Source: Planctomycetota bacterium (GTDB taxonomy: Bacteria; Planctomycetota; Phycisphaerae; WQYP01). Taken from it: DNA of 43,110 bases. Location: assembly GCA_021808105.1 (NCBI GenBank), contig JAKBCC010000018.1:1-43110 (forward strand), read 5' to 3'. Of the stretch, positions 25,531 through 35,400 are shown piece after piece. Made by a program: the position numbers and the translations under genes. Numbering within the stretch: the stretch's first letter is position 1; each line of letters begins with the position of its first letter. The notes under the pieces are model-generated. The model had not been told where the DNA came from. It did not search any database and worked only from the letters and a program-made list of their open reading frames with translations.

Positions 25531-28500
25531 TCAAGGCTTGGCGGCTTTCACCGGCACCAGCTTCAACGGCGGAATTTTCAGCGGTACATCCGTCACGCCG
25601 CCGGGGAGGGGCGGTACCGTGAAGGTGCCGTCAACTGTGCCGATGGTTTGGTCGGTAGAACCGAACTGCATGGGCACCGTGACGGCTGGATTGGCCGCGA
25701 TCGCTGTAACTACGTATGTTCCCGGAACCACATCATGAATGGTGAAAGTATTATTTGCGTTGATAACAAAGGGATAATCGTGGAGCTGCGTTCGCCTCCA
25801 TAATTGATAGCGCGCAAAGAAGGCCTTGCCGGCAGCGGTAGCGAAAAACTTGTTAAACCACTGGGATTGCTGCGCATCAGTGCCGTGCTTTACACTGGCC
25901 GGAATGGGCCAAGTTAGGGGCTTGGTTTCGGCGTCGGCCATCTCGAAATACCAGCCGCGAAATGCCGCCAGCGATTGAGGAACTGCGATGCGCCCCTCCA
26001 CTGTTCGCCCAACGCCTCCCAGCGTTACCTTAACAGTTGTCCCGGGCGGGACGGTAACGGGGCAGCCCAGCGCTCCCGATTCACCCGCCATCGGGCCTGA
26101 AATCCGCATTTGGACGGATGCTTTGCCAGCGGGAAAGCGGGAAATCTTGAATCGGCCGCCCGAATCTGTCCGAGCCGTCACCCACCATGAGACGCCGGAG
26201 TAAGAGGCTCCAGGTTTGGAATCCAAGCGGATATCGCAATAGGCGAGAATTTTTTTATTGGCTCCCGGCTTGGTGCCAAATAGCAGCAGGCCCTGAATAT
26301 GCCCCCATTTCGTCAGGTGGATAGTGCCTGACTTGGGCATCTGTGATCGCGATAAAACAGCGGAACCCGATTTGTCGTAAACGACAATCTGATAATTTCC
26401 CCGCTGCGGCTCAAAATTCATCCGGCCATCCGCCCGAGTCCGGGTTGTGCTGTCGCCTTGGGTCTGGTTCCACGTCGTTAAATGAATCGTGGCATTTTGA
26501 CCCGCCGGAATCAATATCGCTTTGGCCCCCGCAGCAGGCGACCCGTTGGGATTCAAAACGTTTGCCGTGATTTCCGGCGCGACGGTCAGTCTGAACACCA
26601 GATGAACTGTTGGTTTATTATTATGAAACAGTCGGGAAACTGCGGGACGATAGCCCGGTGCCGCGATGCGCAGCGCATAGCCCGCGCGCTGCGTGGGCAA
26701 GGTATAAATGAAGTGCCCATCACCAGTGATTTTTTTGGGATACATCCGGTCCCAGGATATTTGCATCCCACCCGGCACGTTAGCAGCTGTAGATGCAAAA
26801 ACACAGCCGCGAATAATTGTGAATTTATCAACCGGTTTACTGGTGAGGGCATCCACCACGGTACCGTTAACACGAACTGCGTAGTGTAAGGTGACGACAT
26901 TGTCGTGGCTATTGGCTTGAACGGGAGCACGCATTCTGGAGGCGTAGTTGTTGTCCAACACCTCCACGAGAAGTTTGCCTGCCGGGGCGCTGTACCATGT
27001 GAACCTGCCCCGGCTGTCCGTGTTCATCTGATGCATAATGGTGCGGCACCCCCGCCATGTGTCGATGAGAACCGTCGCCCCTGCCAATGGTTGGCCAACC
27101 GGATTGACAACACGCCCAACCAGTATTTGCGGCCGGGGAAGTTTCAGCGCAATTTCACGGGGTCTTGAACCCATGATAAATTTCAACAGCATGGGACTGC
27201 AGCCCTTGGATATTGCCGTGACAACCACCCGCTTACCCGGCTTGGCTGCAAAAGCAAATTGCCCCTTGGCGTCGGTGGTCATCGCCGGCGGGGTGTTGGA
27301 TCCCCAGATATCTGACCCGATTACTACGCGGGCACCGGCAATCGGCGCATTGTTCTGTCCCACCACCAGTCCTTTAACCATTTCGCCCCGTTGGAGAACG
27401 GAAATGGCCGTGCCGTTGCGCAGCTTAGTCAGATTCGAGACAAACGGCATGAAATTGTTAGTATTCCGTACATATTGGTAATCCCACACGCCTACGCCGA
27501 TGTTCTTAACGCCGGTCGCCGGGATCCCATCATAATGCCACGCACCGTCCCTGTTTGTCCGCAGATTGATCGGCACGACAAAAGGCTTTTCATGGGGTGC
27601 CTCCGCTTTGGCGTTGATCCAGAGCATAACGTGCGCACCGGCAATAGGATGACCCGCATCATCCACGACGCGCCCGGAAATTCTGGTGCCGCGGGGCATG
27701 GCCACGGTAAAGCTTGAGGGGATTTGCGTTGGGTTGCCGTTGTGCGAGCCCCAGATAAGTTGCTGCCAAACGTAATGCCGCGCCTTGAGGAAAATCTGCA
27801 GCCACGCTGAACGCGCCCGCGGCAGCGCGACGTTCGCACGACCGTGCGCGTCCGTAACGGTTTCAGTGCCACCGCCAAAGTCTACCTGAGAATCCACTTT
27901 CACCCCCGCCAGGGGCTTGCCGGTTTGCTTGTCGATAACAGTGAGTTCCATGGTTTTGCGCCCCTGGGCGGGCGGTGCTGCCATTATATCCATCGCGGGC
28001 ACGGTCTTAACCGCAGGCACGCGCTTCGGCGCGGGTACCGGTGGATCAGCGGGCTTCGCAGTTTTCACCCGCACAAGCTTCAGCGGCGGAATTTTCAGCG
28101 GCACATCCGTCACGCCGCCGGGGATGGGCGGCATCGTAAACGTCGCCTTCGCAACTGCGAGAGGAGGAATCATAGGAGATGCCATCATAGGTGTCGGTTT
28201 TCGACCGTCGAGAACGGTCACGTACACTCGGTATTTCCCAGGCACGACATCAGGAATGAGAAAATGGCCGTCGGGCTTGACGATGAAAAAGTAGAATTCC
28301 CCGTGCGTCTTTGCCCAGCGATCATCATTGGAGATCCAAGTCTTCCCCGCAGGCGTCTTGAGAAATGTCCGCATCCATCTATTTTGTACTGCGTTGGTGC
28401 TGGCTCGAACATCCTTGGGAAATGGTAAAGGCGGGCCTTTTATTCCGGCCTGGGCCACGCCGAAGTGCCAATGGCGCCTGCGTGCGAACGCCGACGGAAT

Positions 28501-30500
28501 AATCACTCGACCCGTCACGCATCGTCCCTTTCCTCCGAGCGTAACATCACTGGTTTTCCCGGCTTGTACCCTGATCGTATCATTGAGATTACCGCCATGC
28601 GTAAAGGCTGTCATACCGCTGCCCGGCTCCCAGATAATCAGCCGTACCGATGTTTCACCCGCTGGTAGTTGTTTGCAGACAAACTCACCCTTTGAATTCG
28701 TTTTTATCAGGCGGGACCATAGGATCCCTTGAAAAACGGGTAGGTACTTGCCAGCCGGCGAATCGACCACGACGGTCTGCCCAGGCGCAGTCTCGGAACC
28801 GAACAGCAGTCGACCATGGACATGGCCCCAGGGCAACAACCGCACGACCTTCGATCTTGAAAATCCGGCCCGTGTAACGACCGCATAGCCATCGTGATCA
28901 CGTATTGCTACCTGAAAATTACTCGCCTGCGGCGGAAAACTCAGCAGGCCGTGGTGGTCGGCAACGCGGCTTATATTCCCTTGCGGCAATGCAAACGGTC
29001 GGAATCCTATGGTGGCACCCTGGCCCGCGGGTACCAGCAACGCCTTTGCCCCGGCTGCGGGAGCGCCATCCGGATTCAAGATGGCCGCGGTAATAGTCCT
29101 TGCCGGCCTGAGCTTGAAGTGCAGGTAGACATTCCGCACATTGCTGTTAAACAGTTTGGAATCCGCAGGGCCGTAGCCGTTGGCTTCGATCCGAATCTCG
29201 TACATGGGGAATTGACCAAATGGCCGATATACAAAATGCCCATCACCGACAACATTTTGCGGAGATCGCGTGTTCCAGAAAACTTGCGGTGCCCCGCCCG
29301 GACTGGCCGGAGCTGATCCGAACCCGCCGATCACGCGAAATTTGTTGATCGGCTTACCGGTCCCGGCATCAACCACTGTGCCATGCACGGTGACCTGGTA
29401 TCGCAGTACAACACGGTTCTTGGAGCCTGCGTGGATTGGAATGTCCATTGCGTAGGCGTAGCCAGGGGCCTGCGCATTAACAAATATTTGCCCGCCAGGT
29501 GCGTCGTTCCAGAGAAAACGCCCCTGGTAATCCGATCGCATGGTATGCATCAGCGTGCGGCAGTCGCGCCACCGATCGGGGTATACCAAGGCCCCAGGGA
29601 TCGGTCGACCCGAGGGTCCGACCACCTTTCCGGTCAGTAGCCGCGGTGCCGGGAGATTGATCAAAAGCTTAGATGGTTTTTGTCCGGCATTGAACCGTAT
29701 GAGACGCGGTCCGTAGCCCTTTGCGGTGGCCGTTACGAATACCAATCGGTAGGGTTTTACGGCGAAGGCAAAGCGTCCAAGTTTGTCCGTCACCAGTGGC
29801 GACGGCACGTTCGTGGCAATGCGATCCATTCCCAGCACAACCTTCGCCCCCGCAACCGGTTTTCCATCTCGTCCACGGACTACCCCATGCACCATGACGC
29901 CACGTTGGAGTGTGTATACCGCCCGGCCGTTGAGGAATGTGCGGAGATCCTTAAATTTCCGTAGTGGCACATATCCGCTGAACGCTCCTGTCTGGTGCAA
30001 GCTGCCCCACACGTAATTATAATCCCATACGCCCAGGCTAATTCCCTTCAGACGCCCCACCGGAACGCCCGCACAATGCCAAAATCCCTGGGCGTCAGTC
30101 ACTGTCGAGATCGGGTAGGCGTCTATTCGCTCTAAGGATGGCGTCTGCGGACCAGTGTCCCACCAAACTTGAACGTGCGCACCGGCAATAGGATTTCCCA
30201 GATCATCGTCCACACGGCCTGAAATGGTTTTACCGCGCCACATCTTAACCGTGTAACGCGCCGGTATCCGCGTGGCCGCAGAGTTTTGAGAATTCCATGA
30301 TAATTCCATCGGTACGTAGGAGGGTTTCTCGATCTGAAGGTTAAGGATGGAAGTCGGGGACGCTTTCAGCAACGGGATATCAACAATCCCGCGCACGGAG
30401 GTTCGCAGCATAGAGCCGTTCCATAATATTACTTTTACCCACGCCAGCGGTTTGCCGGTTTGCTTGTCAATCACAGTGAGTGTCATGGTTTTGCGCGCTG
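25531..30500 (-). repeat. Internal duplication in the M56 fusion gene
   Basis: The segments of about 30500-28040 and 27963-25531 encode the same series of modules. Both start RKTM(T/E)LTVIDKQTGKPLA and both end PPLPGGVTDVPLKIPPLKLV. The end regions are still close at the DNA level (compare 28070-28125 with 25550-25603), while the middle has diverged. A Pro-rich linker (PADPPVPAPKRVPAVK) joins the two halves. Confidence 0.8.
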
Positions 30501-31758
30501 GAGCCGTCGCGGCGGCCCGTGTATTGCCGGGATGCGAGCTTGGCAATGGAGGACTCGCTTGCAGATGCAGCGCGGCACAAGACGCTACGACCAGCGTACC
30601 GCCGATCAGCATTCCTACCGCCAGCCTCACTCCTATGGGGCGGCGGTTTTTGCGATCATCTAAAATTGCCGCGATGCGGCCTTTCAGTTCCGAAGGCCGG
30701 GCCATGGCCAAGGTTGCGGGAAGCGGCGGTGATAGCGCGGCGGAATGCAAACTGCGAGCGATGGCTAATAAATTTTCCGCATAGTCTGTCGGTGCTGTTG
30801 CGCAACGCAGCACTGCGTCGTCGCAGGCCCGTTCACATTCGCTGCGCAAACTCCGCCAGCCCCACCATACCAACGGATCCGGCCAATGCAGTATGCAGGC
30901 AATCAGGCCGCAGAAGAGACTGGCACAATCCCATCGTGCCACATGAGCGAACTCATGGAGCAAAACGGTCCGCAATTTTTCACGTGGCCACGATTCTGCC
31001 GCAGTGGGCAGTAGCACACACGGGCGAAAAACCCCGTGTGCCAACGGAATACGCAGGTTTTCATCCAGTGCAATGCGGGTTGGCCGACGTAACTTAAGCT
31101 CATGGCAAATTTCGCCCGCCAGCTGCGCAATGGGACCAGTCGAAATTGTTCGCGCCCGCGCAAGCCGCCGAGCCACGCTCAAATGGCCGATTAACCCGGC
31201 CAAACCAATAGCGATCACGCCTATCCCCCAAATCGCCAAAAGCAGCACTGGCCAGTGATTGGCCATTCGGTGCCATGTCATCGCGGCCAACCCGCCTGTC
31301 TTGGCGGCTGGGGCAACAGCCGTAGTATCGCGGTGCGGGGCCACAACTGCTGCACTCTGCGGTGCAGCCACCACACCCGCCGTCTTGCGGAGTCGCGGCA
31401 TGGCATGACGATCAGCGGCTACGCCAACGGTTCCAACGGGAAGCGGACGAACGGCAGTGGCATGGACCGACAAGCTACGCAGACGCAACGCCGGCAAGTT
31501 CACCGGGGCAACGGCTGTAATCCGCGGCAGAATCGGAAGCCGGAGCGTGGGCACTTCTGCCGAGAGCATCGGCAACACCAGCACACCGCACAGGGCAATC
31601 GCCCATACCAGATGGCGCGCCGCAGCCGAGGTTTTGCGCATGGCGGCGGTAATCAATCCGGCGGCGAACATTATTACGGTGCCCTTGATCAGAACATCAC
31701 CAAGAACAGCAAGCAGTTCCAATGACAATGAAGTTCCGGGAAAATCATTTGCGATCAT
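25531..31758 (-). CDS. BlaR1-like M56 membrane protease fused to a giant carboxypeptidase-regulatory-like repeat region
   Basis: This 2075-residue protein begins like BlaR1/MecR1: membrane helices near 15-39 and 51-70, another near 170-190, then the zinc peptidase domain with HEFAH (H268, H272) and the third ligand region SECERACDD (E307). A last helix (about 378-397) leads into about 1650 residues of Ig-like carboxypeptidase-regulatory-like modules (VIDKQTGKPLAGVKV, ISGRVVDDAGHPIAGAHV, LVGRVVNPVGQPLAGATV and others). These replace the penicillin-sensing domain of BlaR1 and should lie outside the cytoplasm. The C-terminal region is an internal duplication. By family analogy the protease inactivates the BlaI-type repressor after sensing a signal. 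ATG 31758 is chosen over GTG 31776 because GAGGAG precedes it by 8 nt; the start overlaps the repressor gene by 14 bp. Confidence 0.85.
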   Translation of the reverse strand: MIANDFPGTSLSLELLAVLGDVLIKGTVIMFAAGLITAAMRKTSAAARHLVWAIALCGVLVLPMLSAEVPTLRLPILPRITAVAPVNLPALRLRSLSVHATAVRPLPVGTVGVAADRHAMPRLRKTAGVVAAPQSAAVVAPHRDTTAVAPAAKTGGLAAMTWHRMANHWPVLLLAIWGIGVIAIGLAGLIGHLSVARRLARARTISTGPIAQLAGEICHELKLRRPTRIALDENLRIPLAHGVFRPCVLLPTAAESWPREKLRTVLLHEFAHVARWDCASLFCGLIACILHWPDPLVWWGWRSLRSECERACDDAVLRCATAPTDYAENLLAIARSLHSAALSPPLPATLAMARPSELKGRIAAILDDRKNRRPIGVRLAVGMLIGGTLVVASCAALHLQASPPLPSSHPGNTRAAATAPARKTMTLTVIDKQTGKPLAWVKVILWNGSMLRTSVRGIVDIPLLKASPTSILNLQIEKPSYVPMELSWNSQNSAATRIPARYTVKMWRGKTISGRVDDDLGNPIAGAHVQVWWDTGPQTPSLERIDAYPISTVTDAQGFWHCAGVPVGRLKGISLGVWDYNYVWGSLHQTGAFSGYVPLRKFKDLRTFLNGRAVYTLQRGVMVHGVVRGRDGKPVAGAKVVLGMDRIATNVPSPLVTDKLGRFAFAVKPYRLVFVTATAKGYGPRLIRFNAGQKPSKLLINLPAPRLLTGKVVGPSGRPIPGALVYPDRWRDCRTLMHTMRSDYQGRFLWNDAPGGQIFVNAQAPGYAYAMDIPIHAGSKNRVVLRYQVTVHGTVVDAGTGKPINKFRVIGGFGSAPASPGGAPQVFWNTRSPQNVVGDGHFVYRPFGQFPMYEIRIEANGYGPADSKLFNSNVRNVYLHFKLRPARTITAAILNPDGAPAAGAKALLVPAGQGATIGFRPFALPQGNISRVADHHGLLSFPPQASNFQVAIRDHDGYAVVTRAGFSRSKVVRLLPWGHVHGRLLFGSETAPGQTVVVDSPAGKYLPVFQGILWSRLIKTNSKGEFVCKQLPAGETSVRLIIWEPGSGMTAFTHGGNLNDTIRVQAGKTSDVTLGGKGRCVTGRVIIPSAFARRRHWHFGVAQAGIKGPPLPFPKDVRASTNAVQNRWMRTFLKTPAGKTWISNDDRWAKTHGEFYFFIVKPDGHFLIPDVVPGKYRVYVTVLDGRKPTPMMASPMIPPLAVAKATFTMPPIPGGVTDVPLKIPPLKLVRVKTAKPADPPVPAPKRVPAVKTVPAMDIMAAPPAQGRKTMELTVIDKQTGKPLAGVKVDSQVDFGGGTETVTDAHGRANVALPRARSAWLQIFLKARHYVWQQLIWGSHNGNPTQIPSSFTVAMPRGTRISGRVVDDAGHPIAGAHVMLWINAKAEAPHEKPFVVPINLRTNRDGAWHYDGIPATGVKNIGVGVWDYQYVRNTNNFMPFVSNLTKLRNGTAISVLQRGEMVKGLVVGQNNAPIAGARVVIGSDIWGSNTPPAMTTDAKGQFAFAAKPGKRVVVTAISKGCSPMLLKFIMGSRPREIALKLPRPQILVGRVVNPVGQPLAGATVLIDTWRGCRTIMHQMNTDSRGRFTWYSAPAGKLLVEVLDNNYASRMRAPVQANSHDNVVTLHYAVRVNGTVVDALTSKPVDKFTIIRGCVFASTAANVPGGMQISWDRMYPKKITGDGHFIYTLPTQRAGYALRIAAPGYRPAVSRLFHNNKPTVHLVFRLTVAPEITANVLNPNGSPAAGAKAILIPAGQNATIHLTTWNQTQGDSTTRTRADGRMNFEPQRGNYQIVVYDKSGSAVLSRSQMPKSGTIHLTKWGHIQGLLLFGTKPGANKKILAYCDIRLDSKPGASYSGVSWWVTARTDSGGRFKISRFPAGKASVQMRISGPMAGESGALGCPVTVPPGTTVKVTLGGVGRTVEGRIAVPQSLAAFRGWYFEMADAETKPLTWPIPASVKHGTDAQQSQWFNKFFATAAGKAFFARYQLWRRTQLHDYPFVINANNTFTIHDVVPGTYVVTAIAANPAVTVPMQFGSTDQTIGTVDGTFTVPPLPGGVTDVPLKIPPLKLVPVKAAKP

Positions 31759-32149
31759 GGCGTTTTCTCCTCGCACGAGCCTGGGCGATCATGTCCGACA
31801 TTTCATCGAGCTGTTCATCTGACAAGGTGGCATCTGAGCCGTCCAGCAGCGCTGCGACGGTTTTGGAGGTCGAACTGTCAAAAAAGGTTTCTACGAGGCG
31901 TCGCAATGCCGACTTGCCCGCTTCGGTGCGCGCCTGCTGCGGCATGTAAATGTATTTCCCATCTTCGCAGCGATGCTGCACGTGTCCCTTTTCCTCGAGA
32001 ATGCGCAGCAAAGCCCGCACCGCAGAGTAGCCAGGTGCGTCGGGAAGTGAGGCTCGCACCTGCGCTACCGTCGCGTGGCCACGGGCATAAAGAATATCCA
32101 TGATCTGCCGTTCCCGGCGACTTAAATGCGTGGTCGTGTGAGGCTTCAT
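31745..32149 (-). CDS. blaI: BlaI/MecI/CopY-family transcriptional repressor
   Basis: This 134-residue protein has the N-terminal winged helix of the family: LSRRERQIMDILYARGHATVAQVRASLPDAPGYSAVRALLRILEEKGHVQHRCEDGKYIYMPQ. The C-terminal helical part (KSALRRLVETFFDSSTSKTVAALLDGSDATLSDEQLDEMSDMI) is the dimerisation and cleavage region. Relatives bind palindromes as dimers and are cut by a partner M56 protease. ATG 32149 has GGGAG 5 nt upstream. Its last 14 bp overlap the start of the M56 gene, which suggests coupled translation. No beta-lactamase gene is present, so the controlled genes are unknown, but the operon itself is a likely target. Confidence 0.92.
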   Translation of the reverse strand: MKPHTTTHLSRRERQIMDILYARGHATVAQVRASLPDAPGYSAVRALLRILEEKGHVQHRCEDGKYIYMPQQARTEAGKSALRRLVETFFDSSTSKTVAALLDGSDATLSDEQLDEMSDMIAQARARRKRHDRK

Positions 32150-32180
32150 AGCACTCCCGGTATTACAGAAAACATAACTA

Positions 32181-32196
32181 TGCTAAAATTTTAGCA
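32181..32196. promoter_or_regulatory. Perfect 16-bp palindrome over the -10 box, probable BlaI operator
   Basis: TGCTAAAATTTTAGCA is an exact palindrome that covers the -10 box and the expected start of transcription. A repressor dimer bound here would block RNA polymerase. It lacks the TACA/TGTA form of the staphylococcal bla operators, so the family match is by position and symmetry. Confidence 0.6.
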
Positions 32197-32216
32197 CGTT
32201 AGACGAACGGTGTCAA
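32188..32216 (-). promoter_or_regulatory. Near-consensus promoter of the repressor-protease operon
   Basis: On the minus strand a perfect -35 TTGACA (32211-32216) is separated by 17 bp from the -10 TAAAAT (32188-32193). Transcription should start near 32181, about 30 nt before the repressor start codon. Confidence 0.75.
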
Positions 32217-32333
32217 GCCGTGTCGCGCCATTGATGCTGTCCGGGGCGTGGACATTCTTGCTGGGGTGCCGAAATAACGGTCGATCACACCGCCTGCTCC
32301 AATGGCAGCGGGGTGCGATCAAGGTGCGTTCCA

Positions 32334-32406
32334 CCACCGGCAAAGCCGGCGGCTATGTGAAGTTCATCCGCACGCCCCTGTGACCCGGAAATATTGCCAC
32401 GCGGGC
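32334..32406 (+). repeat. REP-like dispersed intergenic repeat, copy C
   Basis: GTGCGTTCCACCACCGGC is followed by AAAGCCGGCGGCTATGTGAA and, further on, CCGGAAATATTGCCACGC. By eye roughly four in five bases match copy A at 1735-1816. The core folds into a hairpin with an A-rich loop. Confidence 0.7.
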
Positions 32407-32495
32407 GTTTACCGGTTGTATCCCCTGAACTCTTGCATTGGCGGGCGATTGCGTCTATGTTCAAGGCGGTCGGGGCGTGTTATGGGGGTAACATT

Positions 32496-35400
32496 ATGGC
32501 GGTTCAATTTGTGATGGGTCGTGCGGGAACGGGCAAGACGCGATTTTGCGTGGATGCACTTTCTGCCGCTTCGCACGCGGATCCGCTGGGGCCGCTGTTG
32601 CTGTGGGTTGTGCCGGAGCAGGGAACATTCATGTCCGAGCAACGGCTCGTTGCCAGTGCATCGCTGGCGGGAAGTTTCCGTATTCGGGTGGTGGGATTTC
32701 GGCGACTGTGCCGATTTCTTGCCGAGGAACTGCATCTACCCCTGGGGCCGGAACTCTCCCCGATAGGCCGGCAATTGTTACTGGCACGGGCGGTGCAGCG
32801 ATGTCGGGGAAATCTGATCGCCTATCATCAGGTAGCGCATCTGCCGGGGTTTCTGGCAACTCTGGATCGCACGCTTAGGGAAATTATGCAAGCCGGGCAA
32901 AGTTCCCAGGATCTGCGTGCGGCTGCCGAGAGAATGCGGTCCGGTGCTACGCAACGTAGCGATCATATTGGAGCCGGCGTACTGGCGGATAAACTTCAGG
33001 ATTTGGCATGGTTGCTGGAAAGCTGGGACAGCGTCCGGCCGGTCGGGGCCATTGATGCCGACATGCTTCCAGGAATTATTGAAAATGCTCTGGTGAACGA
33101 CCGCCGGTTACACAATATACGTATATATGTTGATGCATTCAGTTCCATGAGCGTGATGGAAATCCGACTTTTATCGCTGCTGGCCAAATCCGTGCAGGAG
33201 ATGTCCATAACGCTGCTGGGCGATCCGGCCAGTCCGGTTTTTACCAATCCGGCTGCTGTCCCGGAACCGCTGGGCGTATTCCGCCGCACGGAACGGTTGT
33301 TTCAACGACTGATGCGGCAATTTCAGTTATCCGGTGTAGTCGTGGAAAAGCCCATATTTTTGCGCACGCCCCACCGCTTTGCCCGCGCGGGTGCCCTGGT
33401 CCATCTGGAATCGCAATTGTTTACCAGCCGACAGCACCGAACACCGCCCGTTTCTTCCCAAAACGCCGTGACCTTGCTTTCCTGTGCGTCCCCGGAAGAG
33501 GAAGTACTTTGCGCGGGCCGAAAAATACGATTGCTGGCCGCCGGAGGAATGCGTTACCGGGAAATCGGGGTCGTTGTCAGCGATTTAGGCCGGTATGAGA
33601 AGTTGATCAATACCATCTTTCCAAGCCTGGATATTCCCTATTTTCTCGATGAGCGCCAAAGTCTGAAATTTCATCCGCTGATCGAATTGTTGCAGGCTCT
33701 GGCCGCGCTGATTCAGAATAATTTTGCCCGTCGAGACTTACTATCACTGGTAAAAACCTCTCTGACCGGCATCACCCGTTCCGATGCGTACAATCTCGAG
33801 AACTATTTGCTGGCGCACGGCATTGAGCGCGACACGCTCAAATCCGATTGGACCTGGGAACAATTGCCGACCGAAAACGACGGCAACCGGCCAACGGCGA
33901 TGGAAGCGGAAATCCTGAATTCGGTCAACGCGGCGCGAAATAAATTGCACCGCGCCCTGGAGCCTTGGATCACGCTGCATTCCGATCCGCAACAATCAAG
34001 ACCCGTTGCCCAATACGCCCAAGCCATCATAACACTACTTGGCTCCATGCGGGTCGCGCCAATCATGGAACAGTGGATTGCGCAGGCCACCGCTCAGGGC
34101 GCTATTGAACAAGCGCAGATTCACCAGCAAGTCTGGTCCCAATGCAGCGAGATGCTCCAGGAAATGACCCGGGTAAAATTGGAACACACCCAAACGTCAT
34201 CGGAATTCTTCGAATTATTGCAAACCGTGCTGGAAAATTTAACCCTGGGGCTTATTCCACCAGCGGTGGATCAGATCCTGATAAGTTCCGCACAGCGGTC
34301 CCGTCATCCGGAACTAAAAGTCGTGTTGATCATGGGGGCATTGGAAACGCTGATGCCAAAAGCCGCTGCGGAAGACAGCATGATTAACGACGCCGATCGA
34401 CGCCGACTTGAGCCGATATTCGGTGATGCTCTGAATGCCGATACATCGCAAGATTTTATAGAAGCCGCATTTTTTGATTATGTCGCCATGACGCGTCCCA
34501 GCGAGCAATTACTAATCAGTTATCCCGCCGCCGATGCCGAAGGGCGAAAGACCGCCCCAAGTGTCTACATAGCCCGATTGCGCGATCTGTTTACGGATGT
34601 CCACATTCAACAGCTTGAATCCACCGATATCCACTGGCCGGATTTTTCCGCGCTCGACGAGTTGATCCGCTGGGTTCTCCTGGCCAGGGAGGATGTCGGT
34701 CTGGGGCGATCTCAGCGGGCGAATGGGCTTTCAGCCGAAGCGGCGCAACAGTGGCTTAATTCACAGACCGACCCGGCCATTGCTCAACGCTGGCACCATG
34801 CACTGGATTCAAAGAAGCGGCGGCATATTGCACCTCTGCCGCGGGACCTGGGCCGGTTCGCGTGCGGCCCGGCCACAATAAGTGTAAGCGAATTGGAAAC
34901 CTACGCGGCGTGCCCCCTGCAGCATTTTTACAGCTATACCCTGCGTTTGCGGGCGCGGCCTGAATGGCAAATCGATGCGCGCAGTCTTGGCCTGATGTAT
35001 CATCATGCTCTGGATCTCTTTTACCGTGCGGTCATTAACGGCTCGCTGGCGTGGCCGGACTGTGAACGAGCCGATTTTGAAAAAGCGCTGACCAAGGCAA
35101 TTGCGGAAAGTACTGAAAATCTTTCCGCTCATGCCATTGCCGATGCGTTGGAGATCCAGGCCATTGTCAAACCTTTACATCGGCAACTGGCGGTTATTCT
35201 TGAGGCACAACGCCGGGCCGCACAGGGCAATAACTTCCGCCCCGCCGCAACGGAATTGCGGTTTGGCAGTTTTTCCAATCGTGAGTCAGCCGCCGGGGAT
35301 TCAGCCGCGCCGGCACTCCCGGCGGTCACATTAGATCCCGCCAATGGGTCGCTGGAACTGCGCGGCAAAATTGACCGCGTGGATCTTGACCCAGCCGGAA

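Larger units (their letters stand above)
32150..32495. other. Divergent intergenic region between the repressor operon and addB
   Basis: No gene is seen in these 346 bp. The left part holds the repressor promoter and palindrome, the right part holds copy C of the REP-like element (32334-32406). A frame continues upstream of addB to 32394 but runs into the repeat and has no ribosome site. No clear promoter for addB was found. Confidence 0.55.

Noticed and set aside
25531-32149. A beta-lactam resistance system
   Set aside because: The sensor domain of BlaR1 is absent and there is no beta-lactamase gene nearby. Only the repressor and protease modules are shared.
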